Assembly: GCA_030148505.1 (NCBI GenBank)
Contig: JASBTI010000009.1
Span: 248,001 to 312,000, forward strand
DNA length: 64,000 nt
Direction of reading: 5' to 3'
Source of the DNA: Rhodanobacter sp.
GTDB taxonomy: Bacteria; Pseudomonadota; Gammaproteobacteria; Xanthomonadales; Rhodanobacteraceae
This document shows positions 35,492 through 46,716 of this stretch, in pieces. A program made the translations under genes and the position numbers. The notes under the pieces are model-generated. The model was not told the DNA's origin, did not search any database, and worked only from the letters and a program-made list of their open reading frames with translations. The stretch's first letter is position 1, and each line of letters begins with the position of its first letter.

Positions 35492-36862
35492 ATGACGGTT
35501 CACCAAAGCGTGCTTGAACTGATCGGACATACCCCGATGGTGCGCGCGCAGCGCCTGGACACCGGGCTGTGCGAGCTGTTTCTCAAGCTTGAAAGCGCCA
35601 ACCCGGGGGGCTCGATCAAGGATCGCATCGGCCTGTCGATGATCGAAGGCGCCGAAAAAGCCGGCAAGATCAAGTCCGGTGCCACCCTGGTCGAGGGTAC
35701 CGCCGGCAACACCGGCCTGGGTCTGGCCCTGGTGGCGCAGCAGAAAGGCTATCGCTTGATCCTGGTGGTGCCGGACAAGATGAGCCGGGAGAAGATCTTC
35801 AACCTCAAGGCGATGGGCGCTGAAGTGGTGCTGACCCGCTCGGACGTCGCCAAGGGTCATCCGGAGTATTACCAGGACATGGCCGAACGGATCGCGCGCG
35901 AGACGCCGGGGGCCTTTTTCATCAATCAGTTCGGCAATCCGGACAACCCGCGGGCGCATTACGAGACCACCGGGCCCGAAATCCTCGAGCAGATGGACGG
36001 ACGCGTCGACGCGATAGTGTTCGGTTGTGGTTCGTCGGGCACGATGACCGGGTTGTCGCGCTATTTTGCCGAGTATTCGCCATCGACCGAGCTGATTCTC
36101 GCCGACCCGGTCGGCTCGATCCTTACCGAGTACATCAACGAGGGCACACTCTCGACCAAATCCGCCAGCTGGATGGTCGAAGGCATCGGTGAGGATTTCC
36201 TGCCCTCGATCAGCGATTTTTCGCGAGTGAAAAAAGCCTACTCGATCGCCGACCGGGACAGCTTCCTGGCCGGTCGTGAGCTGTTGGCCAAGGAAGGCGT
36301 GCTGGGAGGGTCTTCCACCGGCACCCTGCTGGCCGCAGCGCTGAAATATTGTGCCGAGCAGACCACGCCGAAACGGGTGGTGAGCCTGGTCTGCGATACC
36401 GGCAACAAATATCTGTCGAAGATGTACAACGACTACTGGATGCTCGATAACGGCTTCCTTGAGCGTGAGCAACACGGCGATCTGCGCGACCTGCTGCTGC
36501 GTCCCTACGCGCAGCGCGATACCGTGGTGATCGGCGCGAACGAGTTGCTGATTACCGCCTACACCCGCATGAAACTGTACGATGTGTCGCAGCTGCCGGT
36601 GATGGACGGCCACCGACTGGTAGGTATCGTCGACGAATCGGATGTGTTGATGCATGTGCATGCCGACCAGGCGCGCTTTCGCGATTCGGTCTCCACCGCC
36701 ATGATGAGCAATCTGCAGATGCTGGCGGTGAGCGAGCCGATCGAGGCGCTGCTGCCGGTATTCGAGCGCGGTCACGTCGCCATCGTGATGGATGGCGAAC
36801 AGTTTCTAGGCTTGATCACGCGTATTGATCTCTTGAACTATCTTCGGCGCAAGGTGAATTGA
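35492..36862 (+). CDS. cbs: Cystathionine beta-synthase
   Basis: The 456-residue protein has a PLP-dependent catalytic part (1 to about 320) with SANPGGSIKDRIGLSM (Schiff-base lysine), VEGTAGNTGLGLALVA and GCGSSGTMTGLSR. Two CBS domains follow (about 335-456: TAYTRMKLYDVSQLPVM and VFERGHVAIVMDG). It condenses serine with homocysteine. The CBS pair distinguishes it from cysteine synthases. The gamma-cleaving partner may be the metB-type gene at 46.9 kb; the two together allow transsulfuration, but they are not in one operon. Confidence 0.92.
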   Translation: MTVHQSVLELIGHTPMVRAQRLDTGLCELFLKLESANPGGSIKDRIGLSMIEGAEKAGKIKSGATLVEGTAGNTGLGLALVAQQKGYRLILVVPDKMSREKIFNLKAMGAEVVLTRSDVAKGHPEYYQDMAERIARETPGAFFINQFGNPDNPRAHYETTGPEILEQMDGRVDAIVFGCGSSGTMTGLSRYFAEYSPSTELILADPVGSILTEYINEGTLSTKSASWMVEGIGEDFLPSISDFSRVKKAYSIADRDSFLAGRELLAKEGVLGGSSTGTLLAAALKYCAEQTTPKRVVSLVCDTGNKYLSKMYNDYWMLDNGFLEREQHGDLRDLLLRPYAQRDTVVIGANELLITAYTRMKLYDVSQLPVMDGHRLVGIVDESDVLMHVHADQARFRDSVSTAMMSNLQMLAVSEPIEALLPVFERGHVAIVMDGEQFLGLITRIDLLNYLRRKVN

Positions 36863-36881
36863 ACACGCTTGTCTGAACTGA

Positions 36882-36902
36882 CCCGGCCCCGCGCGGGCCG
36901 GG
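36882..36902 (+). terminator. GC-rich hairpin after cbs
   Basis: CCCGGCCC (36882-36889) and GGGCCGGG (36895-36902) form an 8-bp stem with a five-base loop 20 bases after the cbs stop. Only two T bases follow, so it may be a weak or Rho-aided terminator. Confidence 0.5.
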
Positions 36903-36996
36903 GTTGGACGAAAGCCTGCCGTAATGCGGCACCGTGCAGAATGCACGCCCGGATCGGGCCGGTCGCCCGGTTATCCAATCAACAGGAGTCCTGCTT

Positions 36997-38826
<1,830 letters not shown>

Positions 38827-38899
38827 ACCGTCTGGCCATTGGAGAGATCCGCATGTCCCATGCGCCGGACCACCTCGCCGACAATCGGAGGTCAGGCGC

Positions 38900-40591
38900 A
38901 TGAGCACGAAGCCGCCGGCTGGCGGTTCCGATGCCTTGTCGAAATGGCTGTTCGGCGGGTTGTCGCTGGGCTGGTTGGTGCTGTGGTTTGCGGGGCTCGG
39001 GTCGCGCCCGCTGGGCGAGCCCGATGAGGGCCGCTACGCCGAAGTGGCGCGCGAGATGTTTGCCTCGGGCAACTGGCTGACGCCGAAGCTGGACGGCTTC
39101 AACTTCTTCGACAAGCCGGCCTTGCAATACTGGGCGACCAGCATTTTCTACACCTTGTTCGGCGTGCATGAATGGACAGCCCGACTGTGGGTTGCGCTCA
39201 CCGGCATGCTGGCGATCGCGGTTGCGGGTTGGGCCGCCAAGCGGCTGTATGGCGTGCGCACAGGTTGGACCACGGTGCTGGTTCTCGGCAGTGGCCTATT
39301 GTTCATGGCCGGTGGCCATATCAATACCATCGACATGGGCGTGGCGGCGTTTCTCGGCGTGGGCATCTGTCTGTTCCTGGTATCGCAGTTCGATCCTTCG
39401 GCCGAACCGCTGCGCACCCGCCTGAACCTGCTTGGCTGGGCCAGCCTGGCGCTGGCCGTGCTGTCGAAAGGGCTGATCGGCGTGGTGTTGCCGGCGGCGG
39501 CGCTGTTCGTGTTCATGCTGTGGGAGCGCGACTGGAGCATCCTGCGGCGGATGACCATGGGCTGGGGCCTGCTGCTGCTGCTGGTGATTACCGCGCCGTG
39601 GTTTGTGGCGATCAGCCTGCGGCATCCCGATTTCTTCGACTATTTTTTCATCCGCGAACACTTCAGCCGCTTTCTTACCAGCGTCGACGGGCGCGACCAG
39701 CCGTGGTGGTTCTTTCCGGTGATAGTCGTGCTCGGCCTGTTCCCGTGGACGGTGTTCCTGCCCATCAACCGCAGCAGCTGGCGCAGTGTGCATGACGGTG
39801 CGAGCGCCAGCCGATTCCTGCTGTGCTGGGTCGGTGTGGTCGTGGTGTTTTTCTCGGTCTCGCACTCCAAGCTGCCGTTCTACATTCTGCCCGTATTTCC
39901 GGCAGTGGCGATCCTGCTGGCAAAAAGCATCTCGCACCTGCCGATGAAAGTCCTGGTGTGGCGATTCATGGCCGTGGCGCTGCTGGCCGCCATTGTCGTG
40001 GTCGCCGCGTTGATGCAGCCCACCGGCAGCGGCTATTTCGCCCGCCACACCGACATGCAAGGCGTCTTGCTGAAGCTGGCGCTGGGCTTCGGCGTACTGG
40101 TCGCTGCGGCCTCCCTGGGCGGCCTGCTGATCGTGTTCCGGCGTCGCGTATTGGCGGCGGTGAATCTGCTTGGTTTTGCCTCGTTGTTCGTATGGCAGAC
40201 GCTGTTTGCCAATCTCGGCAGCGTGGCCAACGATTTGTCCGCCGCGCCTGCGGCGAAGCTGATGCAACCCTACCTGCAGGCGAATACCGAAGTGTTTACC
40301 GTGCATGCCTATCTGCGCGGACTGTCGTTCTACCTGCAGCGTCTGGTCACCGTCGTCGACGACAGCCCCGACGACATCACCCCTGGGCGTTTGTCGCGGC
40401 CCGATGGTTACGTGCCGCATATCGCCGATTTCGAGGCCCGTTGGCGCGCTGCGCCCAGTGCGCTGGCGGTGGTCGACACCCGGCTGCTGCCGCAACTGCA
40501 AGCCGACAAGTTGCCGATGGTCGTCCTCGGCACCCTGCCCAAACGCACCGTGATCCGTCGCCCACCCGCCGCCGAGCCCGCCAACCCGTAG
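38900..40591 (+). CDS. ArnT/PMT-family polyprenyl-phosphate glycosyltransferase
   Basis: The 563-residue integral membrane protein has about 12 helices. The N-terminal RPLGEPDEGRYAEVAREM carries the catalytic aspartate/glutamate pair of the GT-C family (DEGRYAE). FDKPALQYW follows, then HSKLPFYILPVFPAVAILLA. It resembles ArnT (Ara4N transferase to lipid A) and protein O-mannosyltransferases. It would transfer a sugar from an undecaprenyl-phosphate carrier on the periplasmic side; the acceptor is unknown. It precedes the GDP-mannose and rml genes on the opposite strand. Confidence 0.85.
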   Translation: MSTKPPAGGSDALSKWLFGGLSLGWLVLWFAGLGSRPLGEPDEGRYAEVAREMFASGNWLTPKLDGFNFFDKPALQYWATSIFYTLFGVHEWTARLWVALTGMLAIAVAGWAAKRLYGVRTGWTTVLVLGSGLLFMAGGHINTIDMGVAAFLGVGICLFLVSQFDPSAEPLRTRLNLLGWASLALAVLSKGLIGVVLPAAALFVFMLWERDWSILRRMTMGWGLLLLLVITAPWFVAISLRHPDFFDYFFIREHFSRFLTSVDGRDQPWWFFPVIVVLGLFPWTVFLPINRSSWRSVHDGASASRFLLCWVGVVVVFFSVSHSKLPFYILPVFPAVAILLAKSISHLPMKVLVWRFMAVALLAAIVVVAALMQPTGSGYFARHTDMQGVLLKLALGFGVLVAAASLGGLLIVFRRRVLAAVNLLGFASLFVWQTLFANLGSVANDLSAAPAAKLMQPYLQANTEVFTVHAYLRGLSFYLQRLVTVVDDSPDDITPGRLSRPDGYVPHIADFEARWRAAPSALAVVDTRLLPQLQADKLPMVVLGTLPKRTVIRRPPAAEPANP

Positions 40592-40608
40592 GGCGGACAC
40601 CGTCCGCC
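40589..40608. repeat. REP-like 20-base palindrome, copy 1
   Basis: TAGGGCGGACACCGTCCGCC lies just after the stop of the ArnT-like gene and partly overlaps it. Near-identical copies occur at 40681, 46050 and 46697, with variant copies on the minus strand at 40645 and 42314. Confidence 0.75.
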
Positions 40609-40644
40609 GCCTGCTTGCCGACCCCGCGTCAGCGCTCCACCATC

Positions 40645-40664
40645 GGCGGGCATTGCCCACCCTA
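40645..40664 (-). repeat. REP-like palindrome, variant copy 2
   Basis: On the minus strand TAGGGTGGGCAATGCCCGCC. It keeps TAGGG and the inverted GGGC/GCCC core and lies between copies 1 and 3 in opposite orientation, so three elements crowd 112 bases. Confidence 0.6.
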
Positions 40665-40680
40665 CGGGGGGGGCGGGGGC

Positions 40681-40700
40681 TAGGGCGGACACTGTCCGCC
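40681..40700. repeat. REP-like palindrome, copy 3
   Basis: TAGGGCGGACACTGTCCGCC differs from copy 1 by one base. It lies between the converging ArnT-like gene and the xanB-type gene. Confidence 0.75.
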
Positions 40701-40760
40701 GTGCTATTGCCGCCCATCGAACGCGGCCCGATATAACGTCAGGCCGCCAAACCGGTTCGC

Positions 40761-42173
40761 TCAGGCGCGACCGTAGACGTCGTCGAAGCGCACGATGTCG
40801 TCCTCGCCGAGGTAGCTGCCGGACTGCACCTCGATGATCTCCAGCGCCACCTTGCCGGGATTGCGCAGCCGATGCGTGCTACCCAGCGGGATGTAGGTGC
40901 TCTGGTTCTCGCCGAGCAGGAATACCTTGTCGTCGCAGGTGACCTCACCGGTACCGGAGACCACGATCCAGTGTTCGGCCCGATGATGATGTTTCTGCAG
41001 GCTCAGCGATGCGCCGGGCTTGACCACGATCCGCTTCACCTGGAAGCGATCGCCGGCTTCCAGTGAGTCGTAGCTGCCCCACGGGCGATGCACCACGCGA
41101 TGGAACGAATGCTCGCTGCGCCCAGACTGTTTCAGCTGCTCCACCACCTGCTTGACGTCCTGCGCGGCATCGCGATGCATCACCAGGGTGGCATCGGGCG
41201 TGCTCACCACCACCAGGTCATCGACGCCGACGGTGGCGACCAGATGGCGGTCGTGCGAGCGCAGCAGCGAGTTGCGGGTGTTGACCGCCAGCGTGTCGCC
41301 CTCGCGCAGGTTGCCGTCAGCGTCCTTGCTGCCGCTCAACCACAAGGCATCCCAGGAGCCGATATCGCTCCAGTCGCAGGCCACCGGAACCACCGCGGCG
41401 CGGCGGGTCTTTTCCATGACGGCGTAGTCGATCGAATCGTCGGGCACCTTGGCAAACAGTTCGCGGTCGATGCGCACGAAATCCAGGTCGGCGGCAGCGC
41501 CGGCGTGGGCAGCACGCACGGCATCGAGCATTGCCGGCGCATGGGTCGCCAGTTCCTCCAGATAACGCGACGCCTTGAACAGGAACATGCCGGAGTTCCA
41601 GTCGTAGCCGCCATCGGCCAGATACCCCTCGGCCGTAGTTCGACCCGGCTTCTCGACAAACTGCTCGACCCGGTAGCCTTCGCTGCCGACCGCCTCGGCA
41701 CGGCGGATATAGCCGAAGCCGGTTTCCGGACGATCCGGGCGGATGCCGAAGGTCACCAGCCAGCCCTGGTCCGCCAGGGACATGGCTTGTTTTACGGCGG
41801 CCATAAACGCGTCGGTATCGCCGATCAGGTGATCGGCCGGCAACACCAGCAGTACGGCTTCGGCATCGCGTTGCATCGCCTGCAGCGCACCCAGCGCGAT
41901 CGCCGGTGCCGTGTTGCGGGCCAGCGGCTCCAGCACGATCGACGCCCCCTCGATACCCAGCTCCAGCAACTGGTCGGCCGCCAGAAAACGGTGGTCCTCG
42001 CTGGCTACCACGATCGGGGGCGCCACACCGGGCAGTTGTCGCGTGCGCGAAATCGTCTGCTGGAACAAGGTGCAGTTACCGGACAGCGTCAGGAACTGCT
42101 TGGGTAGGTTCTTGCGCGACACCGGCCACAGGCGGGTGCCGCTGCCGCCGCTGAGGATAAGGGGAGTCAACAT
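40761..42173 (-). CDS. xanB: Mannose-1-phosphate guanylyltransferase / mannose-6-phosphate isomerase (XanB/ManC/AlgA type)
   Basis: The 470-residue bifunctional protein has the nucleotidyltransferase signature LTPLILSGGSGTRLWPVSRK and LLVLPADHLIGD. Then come FVEKPGRTTAEGYL and NSGMFLFKASRYLEEL. The C-terminal cupin isomerase has RPWGSYDSLEAGDRFQVK, then HHHRAEHWIVVSGTGEV. It makes GDP-mannose, feeding gmd/rmd at 58.4 kb. The ATG at 42173 is set by homology; the upstream frame has no signal. The end is bounded by REP-like elements. Confidence 0.95.
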   Translation of the reverse strand: MLTPLILSGGSGTRLWPVSRKNLPKQFLTLSGNCTLFQQTISRTRQLPGVAPPIVVASEDHRFLAADQLLELGIEGASIVLEPLARNTAPAIALGALQAMQRDAEAVLLVLPADHLIGDTDAFMAAVKQAMSLADQGWLVTFGIRPDRPETGFGYIRRAEAVGSEGYRVEQFVEKPGRTTAEGYLADGGYDWNSGMFLFKASRYLEELATHAPAMLDAVRAAHAGAAADLDFVRIDRELFAKVPDDSIDYAVMEKTRRAAVVPVACDWSDIGSWDALWLSGSKDADGNLREGDTLAVNTRNSLLRSHDRHLVATVGVDDLVVVSTPDATLVMHRDAAQDVKQVVEQLKQSGRSEHSFHRVVHRPWGSYDSLEAGDRFQVKRIVVKPGASLSLQKHHHRAEHWIVVSGTGEVTCDDKVFLLGENQSTYIPLGSTHRLRNPGKVALEIIEVQSGSYLGEDDIVRFDDVYGRA

Positions 42174-42313
42174 GTCATCCAGCCTGCCTTGATCAGAAAA
42201 ATCCGCACGATTGTCGCCGAAACGGGCTGCGGCTGTCTGCAGGCGGTCGCTGCGCGTCCGCCGTCCATGGCTGTCAGCGCACGCCAGCTGCCGCGTTGAT
42301 GCCTGTGACCCAT

Positions 42314-42333
42314 GGCGGGCGGTGCCCGCCCTA
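42314..42333 (-). repeat. REP-like palindrome, variant copy 4
   Basis: On the minus strand TAGGGCGGGCACCGCCCGCC, a GC-shifted version of the same element. It lies in the 289-base gap between rmlD and the xanB-type gene; nothing else was recognised in that gap. Confidence 0.6.
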
Positions 42334-42462
42334 CGCCGAAATATGGTCTGCAAGAAAGGCTGTCTCTTCCTCATGATGAGCCGGGAAGGAGCCGCCGTTG
42401 TCAGCGGTCGAGATGCCATCCCGGCTGCATGCCGTCAAACCATCGTCTCTCGAAGGCTGATT

Positions 42463-43407
42463 CTACGAGCCCCCGCCGGCGTGTCGCACCAGTTCGCCCA
42501 CCACGTCCGCCAGTCCCGTGCGCCAGTCAGGCAGGTCAAAGCCGAACTGCTGCTGAAAGCCGCTGTTGTCCAGCAATGACCAGGCCGGTCGTCGTGCAGG
42601 CGTGGGAAAATCGGCGCTGCTGATGGGTATCACCCGCGGCGCGCGTTCGATCAATCCTTGCGCCAGCGCCTGTTCGAAAATGGCGGTGGCAAAGCCATGC
42701 CAGGTAGTGGCGCCGCTGGCCACCAGGTGATGGGTACCGCCCAACGCCTGGCGTTGCACCGCATCGGCCCGCTGCCAGCGATCGAGCGCCGCCAGGCTGG
42801 CGCGCACGATCAGCGCCGTATCGGTCGGGGCGCCGTGCTGGTCGTCCACCACGCGCAGTTCCTCGCGCTCGGCTCCTACTCGCAACATGGTGCGCAGGAA
42901 ATTCTTTCCGTGCGCGGCATAGACCCATGCGGTGCGCAGGATCAGGTGATCGGCACCGCTCTCACGCAGGCTCTGTTCGCCTGCCAACTTGCTGCGGCCG
43001 TAGGCGCCCAGTGGAGCCACGGGTGCCTCGACGGCGTAGGGGTGCGACTGCGCGCCGTCAAACACGTAGTCGGTCGAATAGTGGATCACCAGCGTGCCAT
43101 GCGCCGCCGCCCAGCGCCCGAGTACGCCCGCCGCTTCGGCATTGACCCGCATGGCCAGCGGCTCTTCCTGCTCGGCGCGATCGACGGCCGTATAGGCCGC
43201 CGCATTGACGATCAGCGTCGGTTGAAGCCGATCAAGCAGGGCGGGGAGACTGGTCGGCTCGGCAAGATCGGCAATCTCACCGTGGCCACCACCTGTCAAC
43301 ATGCCATCACGGCTGGCCGCCAGCAGCGTGCCGCGCGCCGCCAGGCCTCCATGCGCCAGAAACGTGCCGCCCAGCTGGCCATTGGCACCGAGCAGCAGAA
43401 TTTTCAC
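42463..43407 (-). CDS. rmlD: dTDP-4-dehydrorhamnose reductase (RmlD)
   Basis: The 314-residue reductase begins [16 protein letters not shown] (Rossmann motif) and has NAAAYTAVDRAEQEEPLAMR, STDYVFDG, and the catalytic YGRSKLAGE. It performs the last step of dTDP-L-rhamnose synthesis. It overlaps rmlC by four bases and is the last of rmlB-A-C-D. Length is slightly long for the family; no oddities. Confidence 0.95.
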   Translation of the reverse strand: MKILLLGANGQLGGTFLAHGGLAARGTLLAASRDGMLTGGGHGEIADLAEPTSLPALLDRLQPTLIVNAAAYTAVDRAEQEEPLAMRVNAEAAGVLGRWAAAHGTLVIHYSTDYVFDGAQSHPYAVEAPVAPLGAYGRSKLAGEQSLRESGADHLILRTAWVYAAHGKNFLRTMLRVGAEREELRVVDDQHGAPTDTALIVRASLAALDRWQRADAVQRQALGGTHHLVASGATTWHGFATAIFEQALAQGLIERAPRVIPISSADFPTPARRPAWSLLDNSGFQQQFGFDLPDWRTGLADVVGELVRHAGGGS

Positions 43408-43961
43408 GGCACGAATACCGGCAACCGCTCCGGCGCCACGTCTTTGAGAAACGGCGTCTTGCGATCCTTGTCCGACAGCAGCGGTTCGCTCAGTGGCCAG
43501 TCGATGCCCAGCTCGGCGTCATTCCAGCGGATGCCGGCATCGGCTTGGGCGTCGTACAGCGCCGTGCACTGGTAGCTGAACGTGGCGAACTCGGACAATA
43601 CGCAAAAGCCGTGGGCAAAACCTTCGGGCACCCAGAAATGGCGATGGTTTTCCGCCGTCAGCATGACCCCGGTCGACTGCCCGAAGTTGGGGGAGCCGCG
43701 GCGGATATCCACCGCCACGTCGTAGACCTCGCCTTCGAGCACGCTGACTAGCTTGGCTTGCGGGTTCGGCCACTGGTAGTGCAGGCCGCGCAGCACGCCA
43801 CGTGCGGAGCGTGAGACATTGGTCTGGATGAACTCGACGTCGATGCCGGCATCGCGCCACGTACCCTGGTTGTAGCTTTCGTAAAAAAAGCCACGCGCAT
43901 CACCGAACACCTGTGGCTCGATGATAATCGCACCGGGCAGTGAGGTCTCGATCATCTTCAT
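43404..43961 (-). CDS. rmlC: dTDP-4-dehydrorhamnose 3,5-epimerase (RmlC)
   Basis: The 185-residue cupin enzyme has [20 protein letters not shown], then the active-site [17 protein letters not shown] (His base), [15 protein letters not shown] and [16 protein letters not shown]. It converts dTDP-4-keto-6-deoxy-glucose to the L-lyxo isomer. The ATG at 43961 overlaps the rmlA stop by four bases. An N-terminal extension to 44093 is excluded because it is antisense-like filler. Confidence 0.95.
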   Translation of the reverse strand: MKMIETSLPGAIIIEPQVFGDARGFFYESYNQGTWRDAGIDVEFIQTNVSRSARGVLRGLHYQWPNPQAKLVSVLEGEVYDVAVDIRRGSPNFGQSTGVMLTAENHRHFWVPEGFAHGFCVLSEFATFSYQCTALYDAQADAGIRWNDAELGIDWPLSEPLLSDKDRKTPFLKDVAPERLPVFVP

Positions 43962-44863
43962 CGGGCACGCCCCTCGCGCACCAGGTTTTGCAGGTACTGG
44001 CCGTAACCGGTCTTGGCCAACGGGGCAGCCAGGCGCAACAGCTGGTCGTCGTCGATCCAGCCGTTGAGATGGGCAATCTCCTCCGGGCAGCACACCTTGA
44101 GCCCCTGCCGGTTCTCGATGGTCTCGATGTAGTTGCCCGCTTCCATCAGCGACTCGTGAGTACCGGTGTCAAGCCAGGCGAAGCCGCGACCGAGCTGTAC
44201 CAGGTGCAGCGAGTCGTCGTCGAGGTAGCAGCGGTTGAGGTCGGTGATTTCCAGTTCGCCGCGCGCCGAGGGTTTCAGCGACGCCGCGTAATCGCAGACG
44301 CGCTCGTCGTAGAAATACAGACCGGTTATCGCGTAATGGGATTTCGGGATGGCCGGCTTTTCCTCCAATCCGATCACCTTGCCGTTGCCATCGAATTCCG
44401 CTACGCCATAGCGTTCGGGGTCCTTCACCCAGTAGCCGAACACGGTCGCGCCGCGTTCACGCGCCGCGGCGCGCTTCAGCCGCTCGGTAAGGCCTACACC
44501 ATAAAAAATGTTGTCACCCAGCACCAGACAGCTCGGCTTGCCGCCGACAAAGTCGCGGCCGATGGTGAATGCCTGTGCGAGGCCGTCCGGCGAGGGCTGC
44601 ACCGCGTAACGAATGTCGATACCCCATTGCGAGCCGTCACCCAGCAGCCGCTGGAACATCTCCTGCTCGTGCGGGGTGTTGATCATCAACACTTCGCGGA
44701 CGCCGGCCAGCATCAAGGTGGCCAGCGGGTAGTAGATCATCGGTTTGTCGTACACTGCCAACAGCTGCTTACTGACCGCGCGGGTGATCGGATAAAGCCG
44801 CGTGCCGGAGCCGCCGGCCAGGATGATGCCCTTGGTGGTGTTGCCTGCGCTGTCGCTCTTCAT
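43958..44863 (-). CDS. rmlA: Glucose-1-phosphate thymidylyltransferase (RmlA)
   Basis: The 301-residue protein has [19 protein letters not shown], the dTTP and sugar-phosphate site, then [20 protein letters not shown]. Later come [29 protein letters not shown] and [14 protein letters not shown]. It starts the dTDP-rhamnose pathway. The ATG at 44863 overlaps the rmlB stop by four bases. Confidence 0.96.
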   Translation of the reverse strand: MKSDSAGNTTKGIILAGGSGTRLYPITRAVSKQLLAVYDKPMIYYPLATLMLAGVREVLMINTPHEQEMFQRLLGDGSQWGIDIRYAVQPSPDGLAQAFTIGRDFVGGKPSCLVLGDNIFYGVGLTERLKRAAARERGATVFGYWVKDPERYGVAEFDGNGKVIGLEEKPAIPKSHYAITGLYFYDERVCDYAASLKPSARGELEITDLNRCYLDDDSLHLVQLGRGFAWLDTGTHESLMEAGNYIETIENRQGLKVCCPEEIAHLNGWIDDDQLLRLAAPLAKTGYGQYLQNLVREGRAR

Positions 44864-45924
44864 GATCCCAGGCGCTCCAGGCGGTAGCTGCCATCGAGCA
44901 CGCGTTGCACCCACGGCTGGTGGTCCAGATACCAGTCCACCGACTGCGCGACGCCGCTTTCGAACGTCTGCGAGGGACGCCAGCCCAGTTCGTCCTGCAA
45001 TTTGCTGGCATCGATGGCGTAACGGCGGTCATGACCGGGGCGGTCCTTCACATAGGTTATCAACGATTCGCGCGCCCGACCATCGGCCAGCGGCCGGCGC
45101 GCATCGAGCAGGGCGCAGATCATCGTCACCACGTCGATGTTGGTGCGCTCGGCGTTGCCACCGACGTTGTAGGTTTCACCTACCCGGCCCGCCTCCAACA
45201 CCCGACGGATCGCACTGCAATGGTCACCCACATACAGCCAGTCGCGGATGTTCAGGCCGTTGCCGTAGACCGGCAGCGGCTCGCCAGCCAGTGCCTTCTG
45301 GATCACCAGCGGAATCAGCTTCTCGGGAAACTGATACGGCCCGTAGTTGTTCGAGCAATTGGTGGTCAACACCGGCAGACCATAGGTGTGATGAAACGCC
45401 CGCACCAGATGGTCGGAAGCCGCCTTGGAGGCAGAGTACGGCGAGTTCGGCGCATACGGCGTCTGCTCGGTGAACTTGCCCTCGGCGCCCAGTGAGCCAT
45501 AGACCTCGTCGGTCGACACATGCAAAAAGCGGAACGCTTCCTGTGCCGCACCTTCCAGGCTGCGCCAGTAGTCGCGGGCGCCTTCCAGCAAGGCCACGGT
45601 GCCCACCACATTGGTTTGCACGAATTCGGCCGGACCGTCGATCGAGCGATCCACATGCGATTCGGCGGCGAAATTGACGATGGCGTCGGGGCGGTGTTCA
45701 GCCAGCAGCCTGACCGCCAGCGCGCGATCGCCGATATCGCCGTGCACAAACACATGCTGCGGGTTACCCTGCAGCGAAGCCAGCGTGTCCGGATTGCCGG
45801 CGTACGTCAGCTTGTCCAGATTGATCACGCGCAAGCCATCGGCCACCGCCTGCAGCACGAAATTGGCGCCGATAAAGCCGGCGCCGCCGGTGACCAGTAG
45901 CGTCTTGATACCTGGGGATGTCAT
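44860..45924 (-). CDS. rmlB: dTDP-glucose 4,6-dehydratase (RmlB)
   Basis: The 354-residue dehydratase has the NAD site [17 protein letters not shown], then [38 protein letters not shown] and the catalytic [12 protein letters not shown]. It makes dTDP-4-keto-6-deoxy-glucose. It is the first gene of the rmlBACD operon; all four genes overlap by four bases, a tightly coupled set. Confidence 0.97.
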   Translation of the reverse strand: MTSPGIKTLLVTGGAGFIGANFVLQAVADGLRVINLDKLTYAGNPDTLASLQGNPQHVFVHGDIGDRALAVRLLAEHRPDAIVNFAAESHVDRSIDGPAEFVQTNVVGTVALLEGARDYWRSLEGAAQEAFRFLHVSTDEVYGSLGAEGKFTEQTPYAPNSPYSASKAASDHLVRAFHHTYGLPVLTTNCSNNYGPYQFPEKLIPLVIQKALAGEPLPVYGNGLNIRDWLYVGDHCSAIRRVLEAGRVGETYNVGGNAERTNIDVVTMICALLDARRPLADGRARESLITYVKDRPGHDRRYAIDASKLQDELGWRPSQTFESGVAQSVDWYLDHQPWVQRVLDGSYRLERLGS

Positions 45925-46049
45925 CGAGTACGTCCATGAGTGCGGTGAATGAAGATCGTCCAGCCGGGCAGGCCGACTAACCTCCAATAATGCCCGTTCC
46001 CGTCGCAACCACCAAGGGCAGATGGCCAAGACGCCCTCGCCCTACCCGG

Positions 46050-46069
46050 TAGGGCGGACACCGTCCGCC
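46050..46069. repeat. REP-like palindrome, copy 5
   Basis: TAGGGCGGACACCGTCCGCC, identical to copy 1, followed by GCTCTGC, which is shared with copy 6. It lies between rmlB and the HigA-like gene. Confidence 0.75.
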
Positions 46070-46114
46070 GCTCTGCCATAACTCATGGTCGGATCAATTG
46101 CTGCAGTACCAGGC

Positions 46115-46396
46115 TCAGGCGGCCTCCAGCTCCACGTGGACCCGCCGGCCCAGTGCCGTGGCAATGTTCACCAGTGCATCCAGCGAGAAGCGCGACACGC
46201 GGCCGCGCAGCAGATCGTTGACACGCGGCTGGGTTACGCCGCAGTGTTCGGCCGCCTCGGTCTGTTTCCAGCCGCTGGCGCTGATGATCGCGACGATTTG
46301 CTGCATGAGTTCTGCCCTCGCGCGCAGATTGGCAGCTTGCTCCGGCGTATCGCCAATGGCGTCCCACACACTGTCATAGGTTTCGTGCTTCGTCAT
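46115..46396 (-). CDS. HigA/XRE-type antitoxin
   Basis: The 93-residue protein has a helix-turn-helix domain: SGWKQTEAAEHCGVTQPRVN, then DLLRGRVSRFSLDALVNIA. This fits the XRE/HigA antitoxins found after Gp49-like toxins. The ATG at 46396 lies inside the end of the upstream toxin fragment. It would bind its own promoter and neutralise the toxin. The protein looks intact although the partner is truncated. Confidence 0.85.
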   Translation of the reverse strand: MTKHETYDSVWDAIGDTPEQAANLRARAELMQQIVAIISASGWKQTEAAEHCGVTQPRVNDLLRGRVSRFSLDALVNIATALGRRVHVELEAA

Positions 46397-46550
46397 GGTG
46401 GCCTTTGCCGATGCCCGGCATCGGTTTGAAATCGTTCGGCTGCTTGCCTCTTTGCACGCTGTCCAGCTGATAGCCGGCGTCCTGCCTGGCGGCCTCTGGA
46501 AACTCGCGCAGGCTTTTGAGCGAGTCGCCAAGAAATCGAAGGGGCTTCAT
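46374..46550 (-). pseudogene. Truncated HigB/Gp49-like toxin
   Basis: The 58-residue frame begins MKPLRFLGDSLKSLREFPEA, then ARQDAGYQLDSVQRGKQPND, typical of the start of Gp49/DUF891 RelE-like toxins. A normal toxin is about 100-120 residues and continues with the strands holding the catalytic residues. Here, after MPGIGKG, the frame shifts into filler and stops inside the antitoxin start. The missing half suggests a deletion joining the toxin front to the antitoxin. The antitoxin remains as an orphan. Confidence 0.7.
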
Positions 46551-46559
46551 GATTGGGAA

Positions 46560-46577
46560 TATACTCATATGGATATA
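46560..46577. promoter_or_regulatory. Probable operator of the HigBA-like pair
   Basis: The dyad TATACTCATATGGATATA matches its own reverse complement at 14 of 18 positions, with a perfect CATATG centre. It lies 10-27 bases upstream of the toxin ATG, where HigA-type antitoxins usually bind to repress the operon. Confidence 0.5.
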
Positions 46578-46696
46578 AACGCGCAACAACGCTGCTGCAA
46601 CTGGTTCGGGCGGGTTTGGGCGAATTAGCCCGCCGTATCGTTACCGTTCCTTCTCCTCCACCGGCAGGCCGGCGGCAAGGGACCGCCTACCGCGTG

Positions 46697-46716
46697 TAGG
46701 GCGGACACTGTCCGCC
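46697..46716. repeat. REP-like palindrome, copy 6
   Basis: TAGGGCGGACACTGTCCGCC followed by GCTCTGC, like copy 5. The two copies flank the toxin-antitoxin remnant at about 0.65 kb distance. Confidence 0.75.

Noticed and set aside
36863-36996. glmS ribozyme
   Set aside because: The leader is short and shows only a simple GC hairpin; the ribozyme core is not recognisable and is typical of Gram-positive bacteria.
39296-40717. A 473-codon open frame antisense to the ArnT-like gene
   Set aside because: Rich in His, Gln and Arg, no domain; the sense frame is a clear polytopic membrane protein.
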